NCBI GenBank assembly: GCA_933207985.1
Contig: OW240916.1
Span: 136,600,036-136,664,035, forward strand
Source of the DNA: Pelobates cultripes
Lineage: Eukaryota; Chordata; Amphibia; Anura; Pelobatidae
Length of the DNA stretch: 64,000 nt
Direction of reading: 5' to 3'
A model generated the notes under the pieces. It saw only the letters and a list, made by a program, of their open reading frames with translations, was not told where the DNA came from and searched no databases. This document shows positions 23,127-33,145 of this stretch, piece after piece; within the stretch, counting starts at the first letter, position 1, and each line of letters begins with the position of its first letter. Position numbers and translations under genes: made by a program.

Positions 23127-23646
23127 AGGGACACTATAGTCACCAAAACAAATGTAGCTCAATTAATCAGTTTTTGTGCACAGTTCATGCCTCTGATATT
23201 CCACTGCTCAATTCTCTGCCATTTAGGAGTTAAATCATTTTTGTTTTAGTTTATGAAGCCCTAGCCACACCCCCTAGCTGAGACTGAAAAAGCCTGCATG
23301 AAAGAAATGTTTTTTTATTTTCAATCAGATGTAACTTACTTTAAAAGTTTTTAATCTCTTGCTCTGTAAATTGACCTTTAATTAGCAAGCTATTAAAAGA
23401 GTAGGAGATAAATTCTAAATTAAACAGAATTTGCAATAATGGAAGTGTAAACAGTTGACTTTTTACAGAAAGTGTTTAGGAAGGCCGTGCTAGTCATATG
23501 TATTCGAGGTGTTACTAGGGTGCATAAACAAAAAGTGATTTAACTCCTAAATTGCAGAAAATTGAGCTGTGAGACTTAAGGGGCATGATCTATACATCAA
23601 AACAGCTACATTAAGATAAATTTGTTTTGGTGACTATAGTGTCCCT
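23127..23646. mobile_element. T2/Kolobok-type MITE, copy 2
   Basis: It has long, nearly perfect inverted ends (AGGGACACTATAGTCACCAA at the left, its complement at the right) with intact TTAA on both sides (23123-23126 and 23647-23650). The interior is AT-rich and non-coding. Confidence 0.9.
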
Positions 23647-23740
23647 TTAAGTGCATAGATCCTAAATTTAATAAGCTTTCCAAACGACTCAATACCATTA
23701 GAAAAAAAAACTTTCCAAGTGATTTGTATATAGAATCACT

Positions 23741-24242
23741 CAGGGACGTATTAGCCGCGAGGCAAACAAGGCATTTGCCTTGGGCGGCATTAAAAATCTG
23801 TGCGGGCGGCGCTGGCGAGAGAGCACTTTCCCTTGAGCTCTCTGCTCAGCTCCCTGACACGCCGCAGAGTGATGCCGGGAGCCAGAATAGGACGTCACTG
23901 GACCCCCAAGGAAAGGGAGAACCCCCCTCAGCATTCCCAAAGGTAAGGAGGCTGAATTTAAAAAATAAATAAAAAAATAAATAAAAGTGTGTTAATGTGA
24001 GTGTGTGTGTGTCAGGGAGTGTGTCTGTTAGAGAGTGTGTTACTATGTGTATTAGTGAGAGTGTATGCATGTGTGTCTGCTAGTGACTGTATGTGTCTGT
24101 TAGTGAGTATGTATGTCTGTTAGCTAGTGTATGCATGTGTCAGTGAATGTGTGTGTATTTAGAAGGCAGAGCAGGGGGGAAGGGTGGGGTGGTGCGGAGT
24201 TTTGTCATGCCTAGGGCAGCACAAAACCAGGATACACCACTG
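23741..24242. mobile_element. Non-autonomous hAT element with 8-bp TSD
   Basis: It is flanked by exact GAATCACT duplications at 23733-23740 and 24243-24250. The left end begins CAGGGACGTATTAG and the right end is complementary to CAGTGGTGTATC, so the terminal CAG...CTG and similar subterminal GCC(T)TAGGGC(A/G)G words are conserved. The interior is GC-rich, then A-rich, then a GTGTGT-type simple repeat. There is no transposase. Confidence 0.85.
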
Positions 24243-24480
24243 GAATCACTATTAAAGTCTACAGGAATGTTTGTAGATCCAACAATTGTGTAGTTTAGCT
24301 TGTGCTTTTTTGTAGAAGCAATCAAAATAAATCTTTTGCCACTGGATTCTTAACAATGACAAAGGTCATACAAGCAACAAAAATAAAATATATAATGCAT
24401 ATGCGCAAAGACCATAAAATATCCAGACTAAAACCCTGGTTCCAAATAACTAAACAGAAAAAAAACAAAAAAACACTTAC

Positions 24481-24650
24481 CATCTCTGTTAAGCCATATC
24501 TTTTTCTGCTGGTGAAGCAGGAGTTTGTTGTGTACGTACGGAAGCAGGAACTTGACACACCAGCTCTCCACACCCAACTTATTTTCTACCAAAACTATAG
24601 GACTTCGGTTATACCTTGCTTCAGGGCATGGTATTAATCCAATTTCATCT
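24481..24650 (-). CDS. ptar1: ptar1 exon 2 (prenyltransferase alpha-subunit repeat protein 1)
   Basis: Read on the minus strand, the segment after an acceptor (TTTATTTACTTGATTTAG) encodes DEIGLIPCPEARYNRSPIVL, then VENKLGVESWCVKFLLPYVH and NKLLLHQQKKIWLNRD. It ends at a perfect donor, GATG|GTAAGT. This corresponds to residues 29-85 of vertebrate PTAR1. The exon is 170 nt; its phase fits exon 1 (AT+A gives Ile29), and the last base starts the next Glu codon. PTAR1 is the alpha subunit that pairs with RABGGTB to form geranylgeranyltransferase III, which adds a second prenyl group to YKT6 and also modifies FBXL2. It acts in the cytosol in support of Golgi traffic. The LHQQKKI stretch is less conserved than the rest. 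No exon 3 was found to the left, so the gene continues outside the window or in a form I could not see. Confidence 0.93.
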
Positions 24651-24660
24651 CTAAATCAAG

Positions 24661-25216
24661 TAAATAAAGGGCATTCATTATCCACAGGCTAGAACAACCA
24701 AATTGTGCACCAAGAGTTTAGCTTGAAAATTATTTTTAATGTATAACCATTTTCTTCTGCATTTATTACAAAAGGACAACGACAGCAGTTTTTTATTGTT
24801 ACAAAAACAATAAAAAAAAATTCAAAATAAATAAAAATCTACACATACCCCATTATGCAAATTATTTCCATCTCTGAAATATTGAGCCAGTCCTCTATAA
24901 GGATGGGATACAGCTTTATTCCAAAATGTAATTAATGATAAAAGTGATGCCCTAACATGTTTATATAAGTACACTTTAAAGCCATTAATCTGGGCAGTGT
25001 GTGCTTCCTGGGAAACACTATATAATATTAAAGCAAGGCTTAGACAAACTGTGTGGCATTAGAAGCATTGCAACAACTGAATCTAGCTACTCTCTTATTT
25101 CTACAGGTACTGGTGGGCAGACTCCACATAACCCCAATATTATCAATACATGTATTTATTTATAACTCTGCAGTGTTCTTTTAAATGGCTTAGAATTTTG
25201 AGCAAGTACTTCCCTC
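24661..25216. other. ptar1 intron 1, nothing further recognised
   Basis: AT-rich intronic DNA upstream (in gene sense) of exon 2. No element was delimited. Confidence 0.4.
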
Positions 25217-25221
25217 TTAAA

Positions 25222-26002
25222 AGGACCACTATAGGCACCCAGACCACTTCAGCTTAATGAAGTGGTCTGGGTGCCAGGTCCAGATAGGTTTAACCCTTTT
25301 TGTTGTAAACATAGCAATTTCTGAGAAACTGCTATGTTTACTAGTGATGTCCCGAACGGTTCGCAGCGGACGGTGAACATATGCGCTGTTCGGTCCTCCC
25401 CCTATGTCATCATTGAGTAAACTTTGACCCTGTACCTCACAGTCAGCAGACACATTCCAGCCAATCAGCAGCAGACCCTCCCTCCCAGACCCTCCCACCT
25501 CCTGGACAGCTCACTAAGAATGCAGCTCACAATGAATGTAAAATGGATGCTGTCCAGGAGGTGGGAGGGTCTGGAATGTGTCTGCTGACTGTGAGGTACA
25601 GGGTCAAAGTTTACTCAATGATGACTTAGGGGCGGATCGAACAGCACATATGTTCGCCATCCGTGGCGAACCGTTCGTGACATCACTAATGTTTACCTAT
25701 GGGTTAATCCAGCCTCTAGTGGCTGTCTCATTGACAGCCGCTAGAGATGCTTCTCACTGTGATTTTCACAGTGAGAAGACGCCAGCGTCCATAGGAAAGC
25801 ATTGCGCCTTCAGCCAGGGATGTCAGAAGAGGGAGGAGAGTCCCAGCGCCGAGGGAGCCCGGCGCTGGAAAAAAAAAGGTAAGGGATCAACCCCTTCCTC
25901 CCCCTTCAGCGCCATGGGAGTGGGACCCTGAGGGTGGGGGCACCCTCAGGGCACTATAGTGCCAGGAAAACGAGTATGTTTTCCTGGAACTATAGTGGTC
26001 CT
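25222..26002. mobile_element. T2/Kolobok-type MITE, copy 3, split by a hAT element
   Basis: The ends AGGACCACTATAGGCACC and ACTATAGTGGTCCT are flanked by TTAA (25217-25220 and 26003-26006). It belongs to the same subfamily as copies 5 and 8 but in opposite orientation, sharing a CCCTGAGGGTGGGGGCACCC hairpin and the CCAGCGC/GCGCTGG segment. A second transposon sits inside at 25342-25688. Confidence 0.85.
25342..25688. mobile_element. Foldback hAT-type element nested in a MITE
   Basis: The 8-bp duplication ATGTTTAC occurs at 25334-25341 and 25689-25696. The ends are inverted (TAGTGATGTCCCGAAC at the left; GTTCGTGACATCACTA at the right). Almost the whole 347 bp folds back: the left arm through GACCCTGTACCTCACAGTCA is complementary to the right arm through TGACTGTGAGGTACAGGGTC. 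No protein is encoded. Confidence 0.85.
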
Positions 26003-26068
26003 TTAAACAGGTTACATTTTTATGTAGAACAGATTTTTATTGATTTAACTTTAATTAATGTTCATTAA

Positions 26069-26150
26069 AGGAATGCTCCAAACAGCATAAAACTATAGCT
26101 TGCTCTAATGGTTATGGTGCCAGGAATATATCTATGAAAACAGCGCACAG
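26069..26150. mobile_element. Partial T2-like MITE left end
   Basis: TTAA followed by AGGAATGCTCCAAA and an ACTATAG word resembles a T2-type terminus. No matching right end was found. From about 26130 the sequence changes to an AT-rich repeat with many TGCACA words. Confidence 0.4.
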
Positions 26151-27255
26151 AAAAAAAGCCCACACAGTCATAAATATGCACAAGTATAATGCACACATGG
26201 AATAATATGCACATATAGTATTTTTCACGTAAATATACAGGTGTAGGCACAATTTAAAGTACCATAAATATATATAATTGTAAATAACCATTTATGAGCA
26301 TAAATAGGTTTCAACGATTGTGACGATACAGCCTTAGCGTCTGGTACTGAATGTGCAACAGTACAGGCATGCTATCGTCCATGGTATTCTTTTTACATAA
26401 CCCGCAACCACAAAAGTCTAGGACTCACCTTTGGTAGTGTATGTACGATATACTGCACTGGTATCTGGTTTATAGATGATATTCTATCTATTCCTCTGGC
26501 AATACTCTTATTAGTAATTACTCTATAGAGAACAATGAATAGCAATATCCTAGGAGACCTTAAGGAAGAGACAAACCAGTTTCTTTCTTGGCAACTCAAA
26601 ATAACTTATTGGAGTAAACAGCCAGCTTACATAGATCACAACATCCAGTAAATTCACCAGTGGGAATACACACAGGAAAGAACTTGCTACAAAGTGAATC
26701 ATTACACTAGTCCTTCCACCCCCTGTGTAAGTCCACCCTGACAACAAAATGTGTCTTGTTTGGACCCATTGTCCCTTCAGAGCAATCTCTTATTACATCA
26801 ACACATCCCTTTGCTGTAGTAGACAACCTGCAATTACAAGTGTAGACTTACTAGCTCCCACAGAAGGTGGTCACTTATAGTACAAAATACATTTCACACT
26901 AGCAATGCAACAAAACCCCTCTCTTCCACAGCTGCATATACAGAGACACACACACACACACACACTGCTTTGTGTATAATAAGGGTACACACAATACAGA
27001 GATTACTATGTAAATTGCCAGCAGTCACAAAATGACGTAGCAACAAGTCAGGGGGAATCACGCCATCCATCACACCTAGATTTTATAATTAAATATTTCA
27101 TATTTATATGCAACAATGTGTGTTGATATTTTGGCCTTTATTTCGCAATTCACTTCTCAATTCCCACTTTCATAAATAAAGCCCTAGAGCTCAATATTTC
27201 ATCACAGTGCCTCAGACAGTGGAGTATACACAACAACACTTATTTTACATTATTG
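26151..27255. other. ptar1 intron 1, unassigned
   Basis: Non-coding DNA with an (AC)n run at about 26947-26966. I saw no bounded element or exon. Confidence 0.4.
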
Positions 27256-27259
27256 TTAA

Positions 27260-27872
27260 AGGGACACTATAGTCACCTGAACAACTTCAGCTTAATGAGG
27301 TTGTTCAGGTGAGAACTATAGCTCCCTGCAGCCTCTCTCATGTAAACACTGTATTTTCTGAGAAAATACAGTGTTTACATTGAAAGCTAGGAACACCTCC
27401 AGTTGCAGTCACTCAGTGAACCAGAGGGACTTCGTAGTTGATGGAGGCATAATATGCCTCCATCCACTCAGATCTGCTGTCAGCAAAGCAGCACTGTGCA
27501 CAGCATCCTGTGATTCAGTATCTCCTCCCTCTGCATGCAGACACTGAACTTTCCTCATAGAGATTCATTGATTCAATTAATCTCTATGAGGAAATGCTGA
27601 TTGGCCAGGGCTGGCTCTGCCCCTGATCTGCCTCTTTGTCAGTCTCAGCGAATCCTATGGGGAAGCATTGTGATTGGACCAGGCTACCACATGTCAGCAG
27701 ACTGCTTGTTTTTCTGAGTCTAACAGCATGGAGATTTAAAGCTTCAGGCTTGAATACAGTAAGATTTTTACTATATTTATGGAGACATGAGGGACCCAGG
27801 GGGGCTAGATGGTGGTGTTAACACGATAGGGTCAGGAATATATGTTTGTGTTCCTAACCCTATAGTGATCCT
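27260..27872. mobile_element. T2/Kolobok-type MITE, copy 4
   Basis: The ends AGGGACACTATAGTCACC and TATAGTGATCCT lie between intact TTAA tetranucleotides at 27256-27259 and 27873-27876. The interior is alignable by eye with copies 1 and 6 (CAGACACTGAACTTTCCTCA). Confidence 0.9.
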
Positions 27873-27876
27873 TTAA

Positions 27877-28685
27877 TCAAACACCACCAACAGATACATC
27901 TGGCATTAAAGGTGGTAAAAATAATTACCAGTAGCTTGCTGGAGAGGAGAGACAGTAAATGCTCTTCGTAGGCATAGGGAAAAGAAACTTGAATCAAGGG
28001 ATATTAATAAACAGCAGCCAGCTAATCCAAGGAAAAGGAGGTCAGAGTGAATGGGAGAGAGGCCAACAGAAAGATGGATCCAAGGGAAGCTGGCCAATAG
28101 GGTGATAGACAGGAAGAGTTAATGTCCAATAGGTGAAGGAGAAATCACGGTAAGGGAACCTGGGCTATACCATGATTCACAAGTGAGAATGTGAACTAAA
28201 AGTTTGTTTACTGATAAACTCTTCACTTTTATTTCCAATATTTCCTTACATGCATTTACACTCAGAGCATTAAAGCCCTCTTCATACACAACTTATTCAG
28301 CAATAAATTAGTATACTTAAAACATAGCAACATTATTATTTAATTATAATAAATAAAAAACACAACGCAAATTGTTGCATATGAATTTGAAATATTTTAA
28401 ACATAAGATAGCGATAACATTTTCACCATTCCTGGCAAATTACTATATGTGCATATTCATCAGTGTGAGCATTTTTGACAGCAGGCTTTTTTTCTAAACA
28501 CTGCCAGGAACACCCTGGTGCTCTCCTACAGTAATTTGTTACACTTACTACAGCCTGCAGCCCCTGCTTATGGATTTTCCCTACAGGTGAATCCAGTTAG
28601 TTCCGCTAAGCGCAGGACAGTACAGTACTCATTGGCTGGATGTGTCAGTTGATTGCTCTCAACCACATGTGCGGTCATTAACGGC
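27877..28685. other. ptar1 intron 1, unassigned
   Basis: No coding potential and no bounded mobile element were recognised. Confidence 0.4.
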
Positions 28686-28689
28686 TTAA

Positions 28690-29114
28690 AGGACCACTAT
28701 AGTGTCAGGAAAACACACTCGTTTTCCTGGCACTATAGTGCCCTGAGGGTGCCCCCACCCTCAGGGACCCCCTCCCGCCCGGCTCTGGAAAGGGGAAAAG
28801 GGGTAAAACTTACCTTTTTCCAGCGCTGGGCGGAGAGCTCTCCTCCGATCCTCCTCCTCTCCTCCTCCTGGCTGAATGCGCACAAGTATTCAGTCGGTCA
28901 CATAGGAAAGCATTCATATGTTTTTACGATCGCATGCTCTCACCGTGATTTTCACAGTGAGAAGCACGCAAGCGCCTGAAGGCTTAACCCATTCATAAAC
29001 ATAACAGTTTCTCTGAAACTGCTATGTTTATGAAAAAATGGGTTAACCCTAGCTGGACCAGGCACCCAGACCACTTCATTAAGCTGAAGTGGTCTGGGTG
29101 ACTAGAGTGGTCCT
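28690..29114. mobile_element. T2/Kolobok-type MITE, copy 5
   Basis: The ends AGGACCACTATAGTGTCAGG and TAGAGTGGTCCT are flanked by TTAA at 28686-28689 and 29115-29118. It is closely similar to copy 8 at 56726-57162 over most of its length. Confidence 0.9.
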
Positions 29115-29118
29115 TTAA

Positions 29119-30309
29119 GCTTAGCTCATTGAAATCATCCAGGATTTGTAGCGTGGGTGCTTGGGGAAGGGGGACCAGGTAAGTTTTCAAAACTTTTAAA
29201 AAGGTTTCACAGACTACTCTGGGAGGGCACTCCTATCACCATATCTACTACAGTGAGTTGCACTGGTTCAGGTGCTCGTAGTGCTCATTTAAAATCTGAA
29301 TTTACAAAGTCATATAAACATTTGCACAACTAAAATGAACTTTGGGAACAAAGTGCAAGAAAGAATTTCACATATACTGATACTTTTATGCATGATACAT
29401 TGTTTTTGCATTATGGTACACATGTGCAGGAGGTATAACATGCACAAGTGTTCTGCCCCTTAAAAATGCTAAGGGATGACAGACCGGCTGTACATGCTTG
29501 CACTTATAACTTTATTGCATTTTTAATGTTTTCTGACAGTAGTGTTTATATTGGACTCCTGTGACTACACAACTTTTATGGCAATTTTGCACGCTCCTTA
29601 ATACAAATATATCAGAAAAATGCACAGGCCCTACCCATTGTACAGAATCTGATGGAGCTATATAAATAATAAATTAATTATATTGTCAGAAATAATGACT
29701 TGCTCCACAGCTACATTTTGCAAAAAGTATATGAAAATACATGTAGAAAGTTGCATAAAATATATTAATCAATAAGTGTAGCTAAATGGAATATGCTGAA
29801 ATATATATATATTTTTACACACGAGAACCAAGATACAACAGGAAAAAGATGTGCACCAGATATTATTTTGGTGCACATATGGGAATAAATAGAAAAAGCA
29901 CCAATCCAAACCGTCTATAAAGTGAACACTTCACTTTTTATGCATAGCCCCATGTACTGAATGTTAATTAGCCTGAATTCCTCATGGGGTAGTGAGTGTA
30001 GCTGGCTGGAAGCCAGACCTGCCATCGCTTAAAAAGGAAAAATATATTAGAAGAAAACAAAGCTGCTAATCGGAGCTATATATAAATAATTTATTTTCTG
30101 TAACAGTACCTTACCAGCACACTGCCTAAAAATGACATTTTCAGAATGTATTATTGATACCCAGATCCTAAATATAGAACCGATAACCCTCTCAGAAAGA
30201 CAATAATGCGATCTACGTGTTTACAGGACAGAATTAGAATGTTGTCTCATGTGATCTGCCACATTCTGCAGCTCGAACTTTACCCAAGTTGGAAGCTGCC
30301 TGGCAGCAC
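29119..30309. other. ptar1 intron 1, proximal part
   Basis: Intronic DNA next to exon 1, with an AT-dinucleotide run near 29801-29810. No further exon or bounded element was recognised. Confidence 0.4.
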
Positions 30310-30311
30310 AG

Positions 30312-30342
30312 TGACGTCACATCGGCCTCTCGTGTGACGTCA
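30312..30342. promoter_or_regulatory. Two CRE octamers just inside ptar1 intron 1
   Basis: Perfect TGACGTCA palindromes occur at 30312-30319 and 30335-30342, 23 bp apart start to start. This is within 50 bp downstream of the exon 1 donor and in a CG-rich first-exon neighbourhood. TGACGTCA is the consensus site for CREB/ATF factors. Function is inferred from sequence only. Confidence 0.6.
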
Positions 30343-30359
30343 CGCTCCATCGAACTCAC

Positions 30360-30445
30360 ATGTTGGGGTTCCTGCGGAAAGCGCCAGTGATGTCCTTTAC
30401 CACCCGCTGTACCAACACCTCCACCTCTTCCTTCCACTCCGCCAT
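30360..30445 (-). CDS. ptar1: ptar1 exon 1 with start codon
   Basis: On the minus strand an ATG in a strong Kozak context (G at -3, G at +4; start at 30445) opens MAEWKEEVEVLVQRVVKDIT, then GAFRRNPN, and ends AACAT|GTGAGT, a consensus donor. Vertebrate PTAR1 begins with the same core (EEVxVLVQRVVKDIT, xAFRRNP), with only a few substitutions here. The phase joins exactly to exon 2 to give Ile29-Asp-Glu-Ile-Gly. The 5' untranslated region and promoter lie to the right, within about 200 bp of a minisatellite. The plus-strand open frame over the same bases is a shadow. In mammals PTAR1 is the prenyltransferase alpha-type subunit acting with RABGGTB. Confidence 0.93.
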
Positions 30446-30647
30446 CTCCCAGGCTGCGGCCAGGCGGAGAGAAATGATAGTTAAAAAGCTTCCGGGTCAG
30501 GCTGTGGGAAGGGCTTACACACACCCCCCTGTACCGAGCGAGGGATTAACCCCTTCATTATGGGGCTCCCGCTTGCCAAGTGGCCATTGTGACCGTGGGA
30601 TGCTGGTGTGACCGGTATACTAGTCACTGCACCTCACAGATATCTCG

Positions 30648-32124
30648 GGTCACTGTATAGATATATAGGATATTGGACAGGTCACTGTATAGATACATAG
30701 GATATTGGACAGGTCAATGTATAGATACATAGGATATAGGACAGGTCACTATAGATACATAGAAACTAGGACAGGACAAATACATAGGATAATGGACAGG
30801 TCACTGTATAGATACATAGGATAATGGACAGGTCACTGTATAGATACATAGGATAATGGACAGGTCACTGTATAGATACATAGGATATAGGACAGGTCAC
30901 TATAGATACATAGAAACTAGGACAGGACAAATACATAGGATATTGGACAGGTCACTGTATAGATACATAGAAACTAGGACAGGACAAATACATAGGATAT
31001 TGGACAGGTCACTGTATAGATACATAGAAACTAGGACAGGACAAATACATAGGATATTGGACAGGTCACTGTATAGATACATAGGATATAGGACAGGTCA
31101 CTGTATAGATATATAGGATATTGGACAGGTCACTGTATAGATACATAGGATATAGGACAGGTCACTGTATAGATACATAGGATATTGGACAGATCACTGT
31201 ATAGATAGGATAATGGACAGGTCACTGTATAGATACATAGGATATTGGACAGGTCACTGTATAGATACATTGGATATAGGACAGGTCACTATATAGATAC
31301 ATAGAAACTAGGACAGGACAAATACATAGGATAATGGACAGGTCACTGTATAGATACATAGAAACTAGGACAGGACAAATACATAGGATAATGGACAGGT
31401 CACTGTATAGATACATAGAAACTAGGACAGGACAAATACATAGTATAATGGACAGGTCACTGTATAGATACATACGATAATGGACAGGTCAGTGTATAGA
31501 TACATAGGATAATGGACAAGTCAATGTATAGATACATAGGATATTGGACAGGTCACTGTATAGATACATAGGATATTGGACAGGTCACTGTATAGATACA
31601 TAGGATAATGGACAGGTCACTGTATAGATACATATGATAATGGACAAGTCAATGTATAGATACATAGGATATAGGACAGGTCACTGTATAGATACATAGG
31701 ATATTGGACAGGTCACTGTATAGATACATTGGATATTGGACAGGTCACTGTATAGATACATAGAAACTAGGACAGGACAAATACATAGGATAATGGACAG
31801 GTCACTGTATAGATACATAGGATAATGGACAGGTCACTGTATAGATACATAGGATAATGGACAGGTCACTGTATAGATACATAGAAACTAGGACAGGACA
31901 AATACATAGGATAATGGACAGGTCACTGTATAGATACATAGAAACTAGGACAGGACAAATACATAGGATAATGGACAGGTCACTGTATAGATACATAGGA
32001 TAATGTACAGGTCACTGTATAGATACATAGAAACTAGGACAGGACAAATACATAGGATAATGGACAGGTCACTGTATAGATACATAGAAACTAGGACAGG
32101 ACAAATACATAGGATAATGGACAG
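30648..32124. repeat. Minisatellite with 32-bp and 25-bp units
   Basis: The main unit (32 bp) contains GGACAGGTCACTGTATAGAT followed by ACATAGGATA. A second unit (25 bp) reads GAAACTAGGACAGGACAAAT then ACATA. The two alternate irregularly to form 57-bp dimers, several of them consecutive (for example 30900-31080 and 31300-31470). Because 57 is a multiple of 3, dimer tracts stay open in some frames and give spurious repeat proteins. Flanking units vary between TATTGG, TATAGG and TAATGG. Confidence 0.95.
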
Positions 32125-32838
32125 GCCCCCACCCACCGCTCAGGGGTGGGGGCCAGGGGGAGGACATTAGGTCCCCCCCAATTAGTATTTAGGGCCCCCA
32201 CGCACCGCTCAGGGGTGGGGGCCAGGGGGAAGGTTCCCCTCCTAATTAGTATTTAGGGCCCCCACCCACCGCTCAGGGGTGGGGGTCAGGGGGGAGGACA
32301 TCAGGTCCCCCCGAATTAGTATTTAGGGCCCCCACCCACCGCTAAGGGGTGGGGGCCAGGGGGGAGGACATTAGGTTCCCCCCCCTAATTAGTATTTAGA
32401 GCTCCCACCCACCGCTCAGGGGTGGGAGCCAGGGGGGAGGACATTAGGTCCCCCCAATTAGTATTTAGGGCCCCCACCCACCGCTCAGGGGTGGGGGTCA
32501 GGGGGAGGACATCAGGTCCTCCCCCCTCATTCTAATTTAGGGCCCCCACCCACCGCTCAGGGATGGGGGCCAGGGGGAGGACATTAGGTCCCCCCCCTAA
32601 TTAGTTTTTAGGGCCCCCACCCACCGCTCAGGGGTGGGGGCCAGGGGGGAGGACATTAGGTACGCCACCTCATGCTAATTTAGGGCCCCCACCCACCGCT
32701 CAGGGGTGGGGGCCAGGGAGGTCCCCACCTAATTAGTATTTAGGGCCCCCACCCACCGATCAGGGGTGGGGACCAGGGGGGGAAGAAATTAGGTCCCCCC
32801 CCATTATTTTACTTTAGGGCCTACACCCGCCGCTCAGG
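32125..32838. repeat. GC-rich tandem array of about 70-bp units
   Basis: Ten to eleven units start with GGCCCCCACCCACCGCTCAG, followed by GGGTGGGGGCC, AGGGGGAGGACAT and AATTAGTATTTAG. The first two pieces form a strong hairpin in each unit. The G-runs (GGGG, GGGGG, GGGGG) are candidates for G-quadruplexes. Unit lengths vary from about 59 to 75 bp. It begins in the middle of a minisatellite unit, without spacer. Confidence 0.95.
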
Positions 32839-32857
32839 GTTTTTTTTTTTTTAACAG

Positions 32858-33028
32858 TGAGCAGCTACATGCTGCTCACTTTTTACTAGAGATGCCCCTA
32901 GGGGCACAATTTACTAATACTAAGTAATCTTTACTTATTATTAGTAAATTTGGCTGAAAGACCAATTTAGGTCTTTCAGCCTTTTGGCAGATAACTCCCT
33001 AATACCGTGAGAATTAGGGAGTTATCTA
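32858..33028. repeat. Cluster of three perfect or near-perfect hairpins
   Basis: Consecutive stem-loops: GTGAGCAGCTACATGCTGCT at 32858 onwards, GGCTGAAAGACC...GGTCTTTCAGCC at 32952-32981, and AGATAACTCCCTAAT...ATTAGGGAGTTATCT at 32988-33028. A fourth weaker one lies at 32913-32947. Downstream to 33130 are repeated CCGAAGT/CCGAA words. This is probably the end of a non-autonomous DNA element, but no target duplication was found. Confidence 0.8.
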
Positions 33029-33145
33029 CCAAGCGGCTGCAATAGAAGTTCCGAAGTGTCGAAGTTACCAAAATTGCAAAGTGCCGAAGTCCCGAATTTC
33101 GGAATGCCGAACCGAACCGAAAATTTTTCCCATGCACATGCCTAA

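Noticed and set aside
30360..30611. Plus-strand 83-codon open frame in CG-rich DNA
   Set aside because: It is the antisense shadow of ptar1 exon 1; it lacks a donor site and recognisable similarity, whereas the minus strand has both.
30856..31116. Repeat protein encoded by the minisatellite (both strands, also 31222-32136)
   Set aside because: The 57-bp dimer is a multiple of three, so frames stay open by arithmetic. Unit variation is not codon-like.
30648..32124. CRISPR-like array (repeats with regular spacing)
   Set aside because: The segments between repeats are themselves repeated, there are no cas genes, and the DNA is vertebrate.
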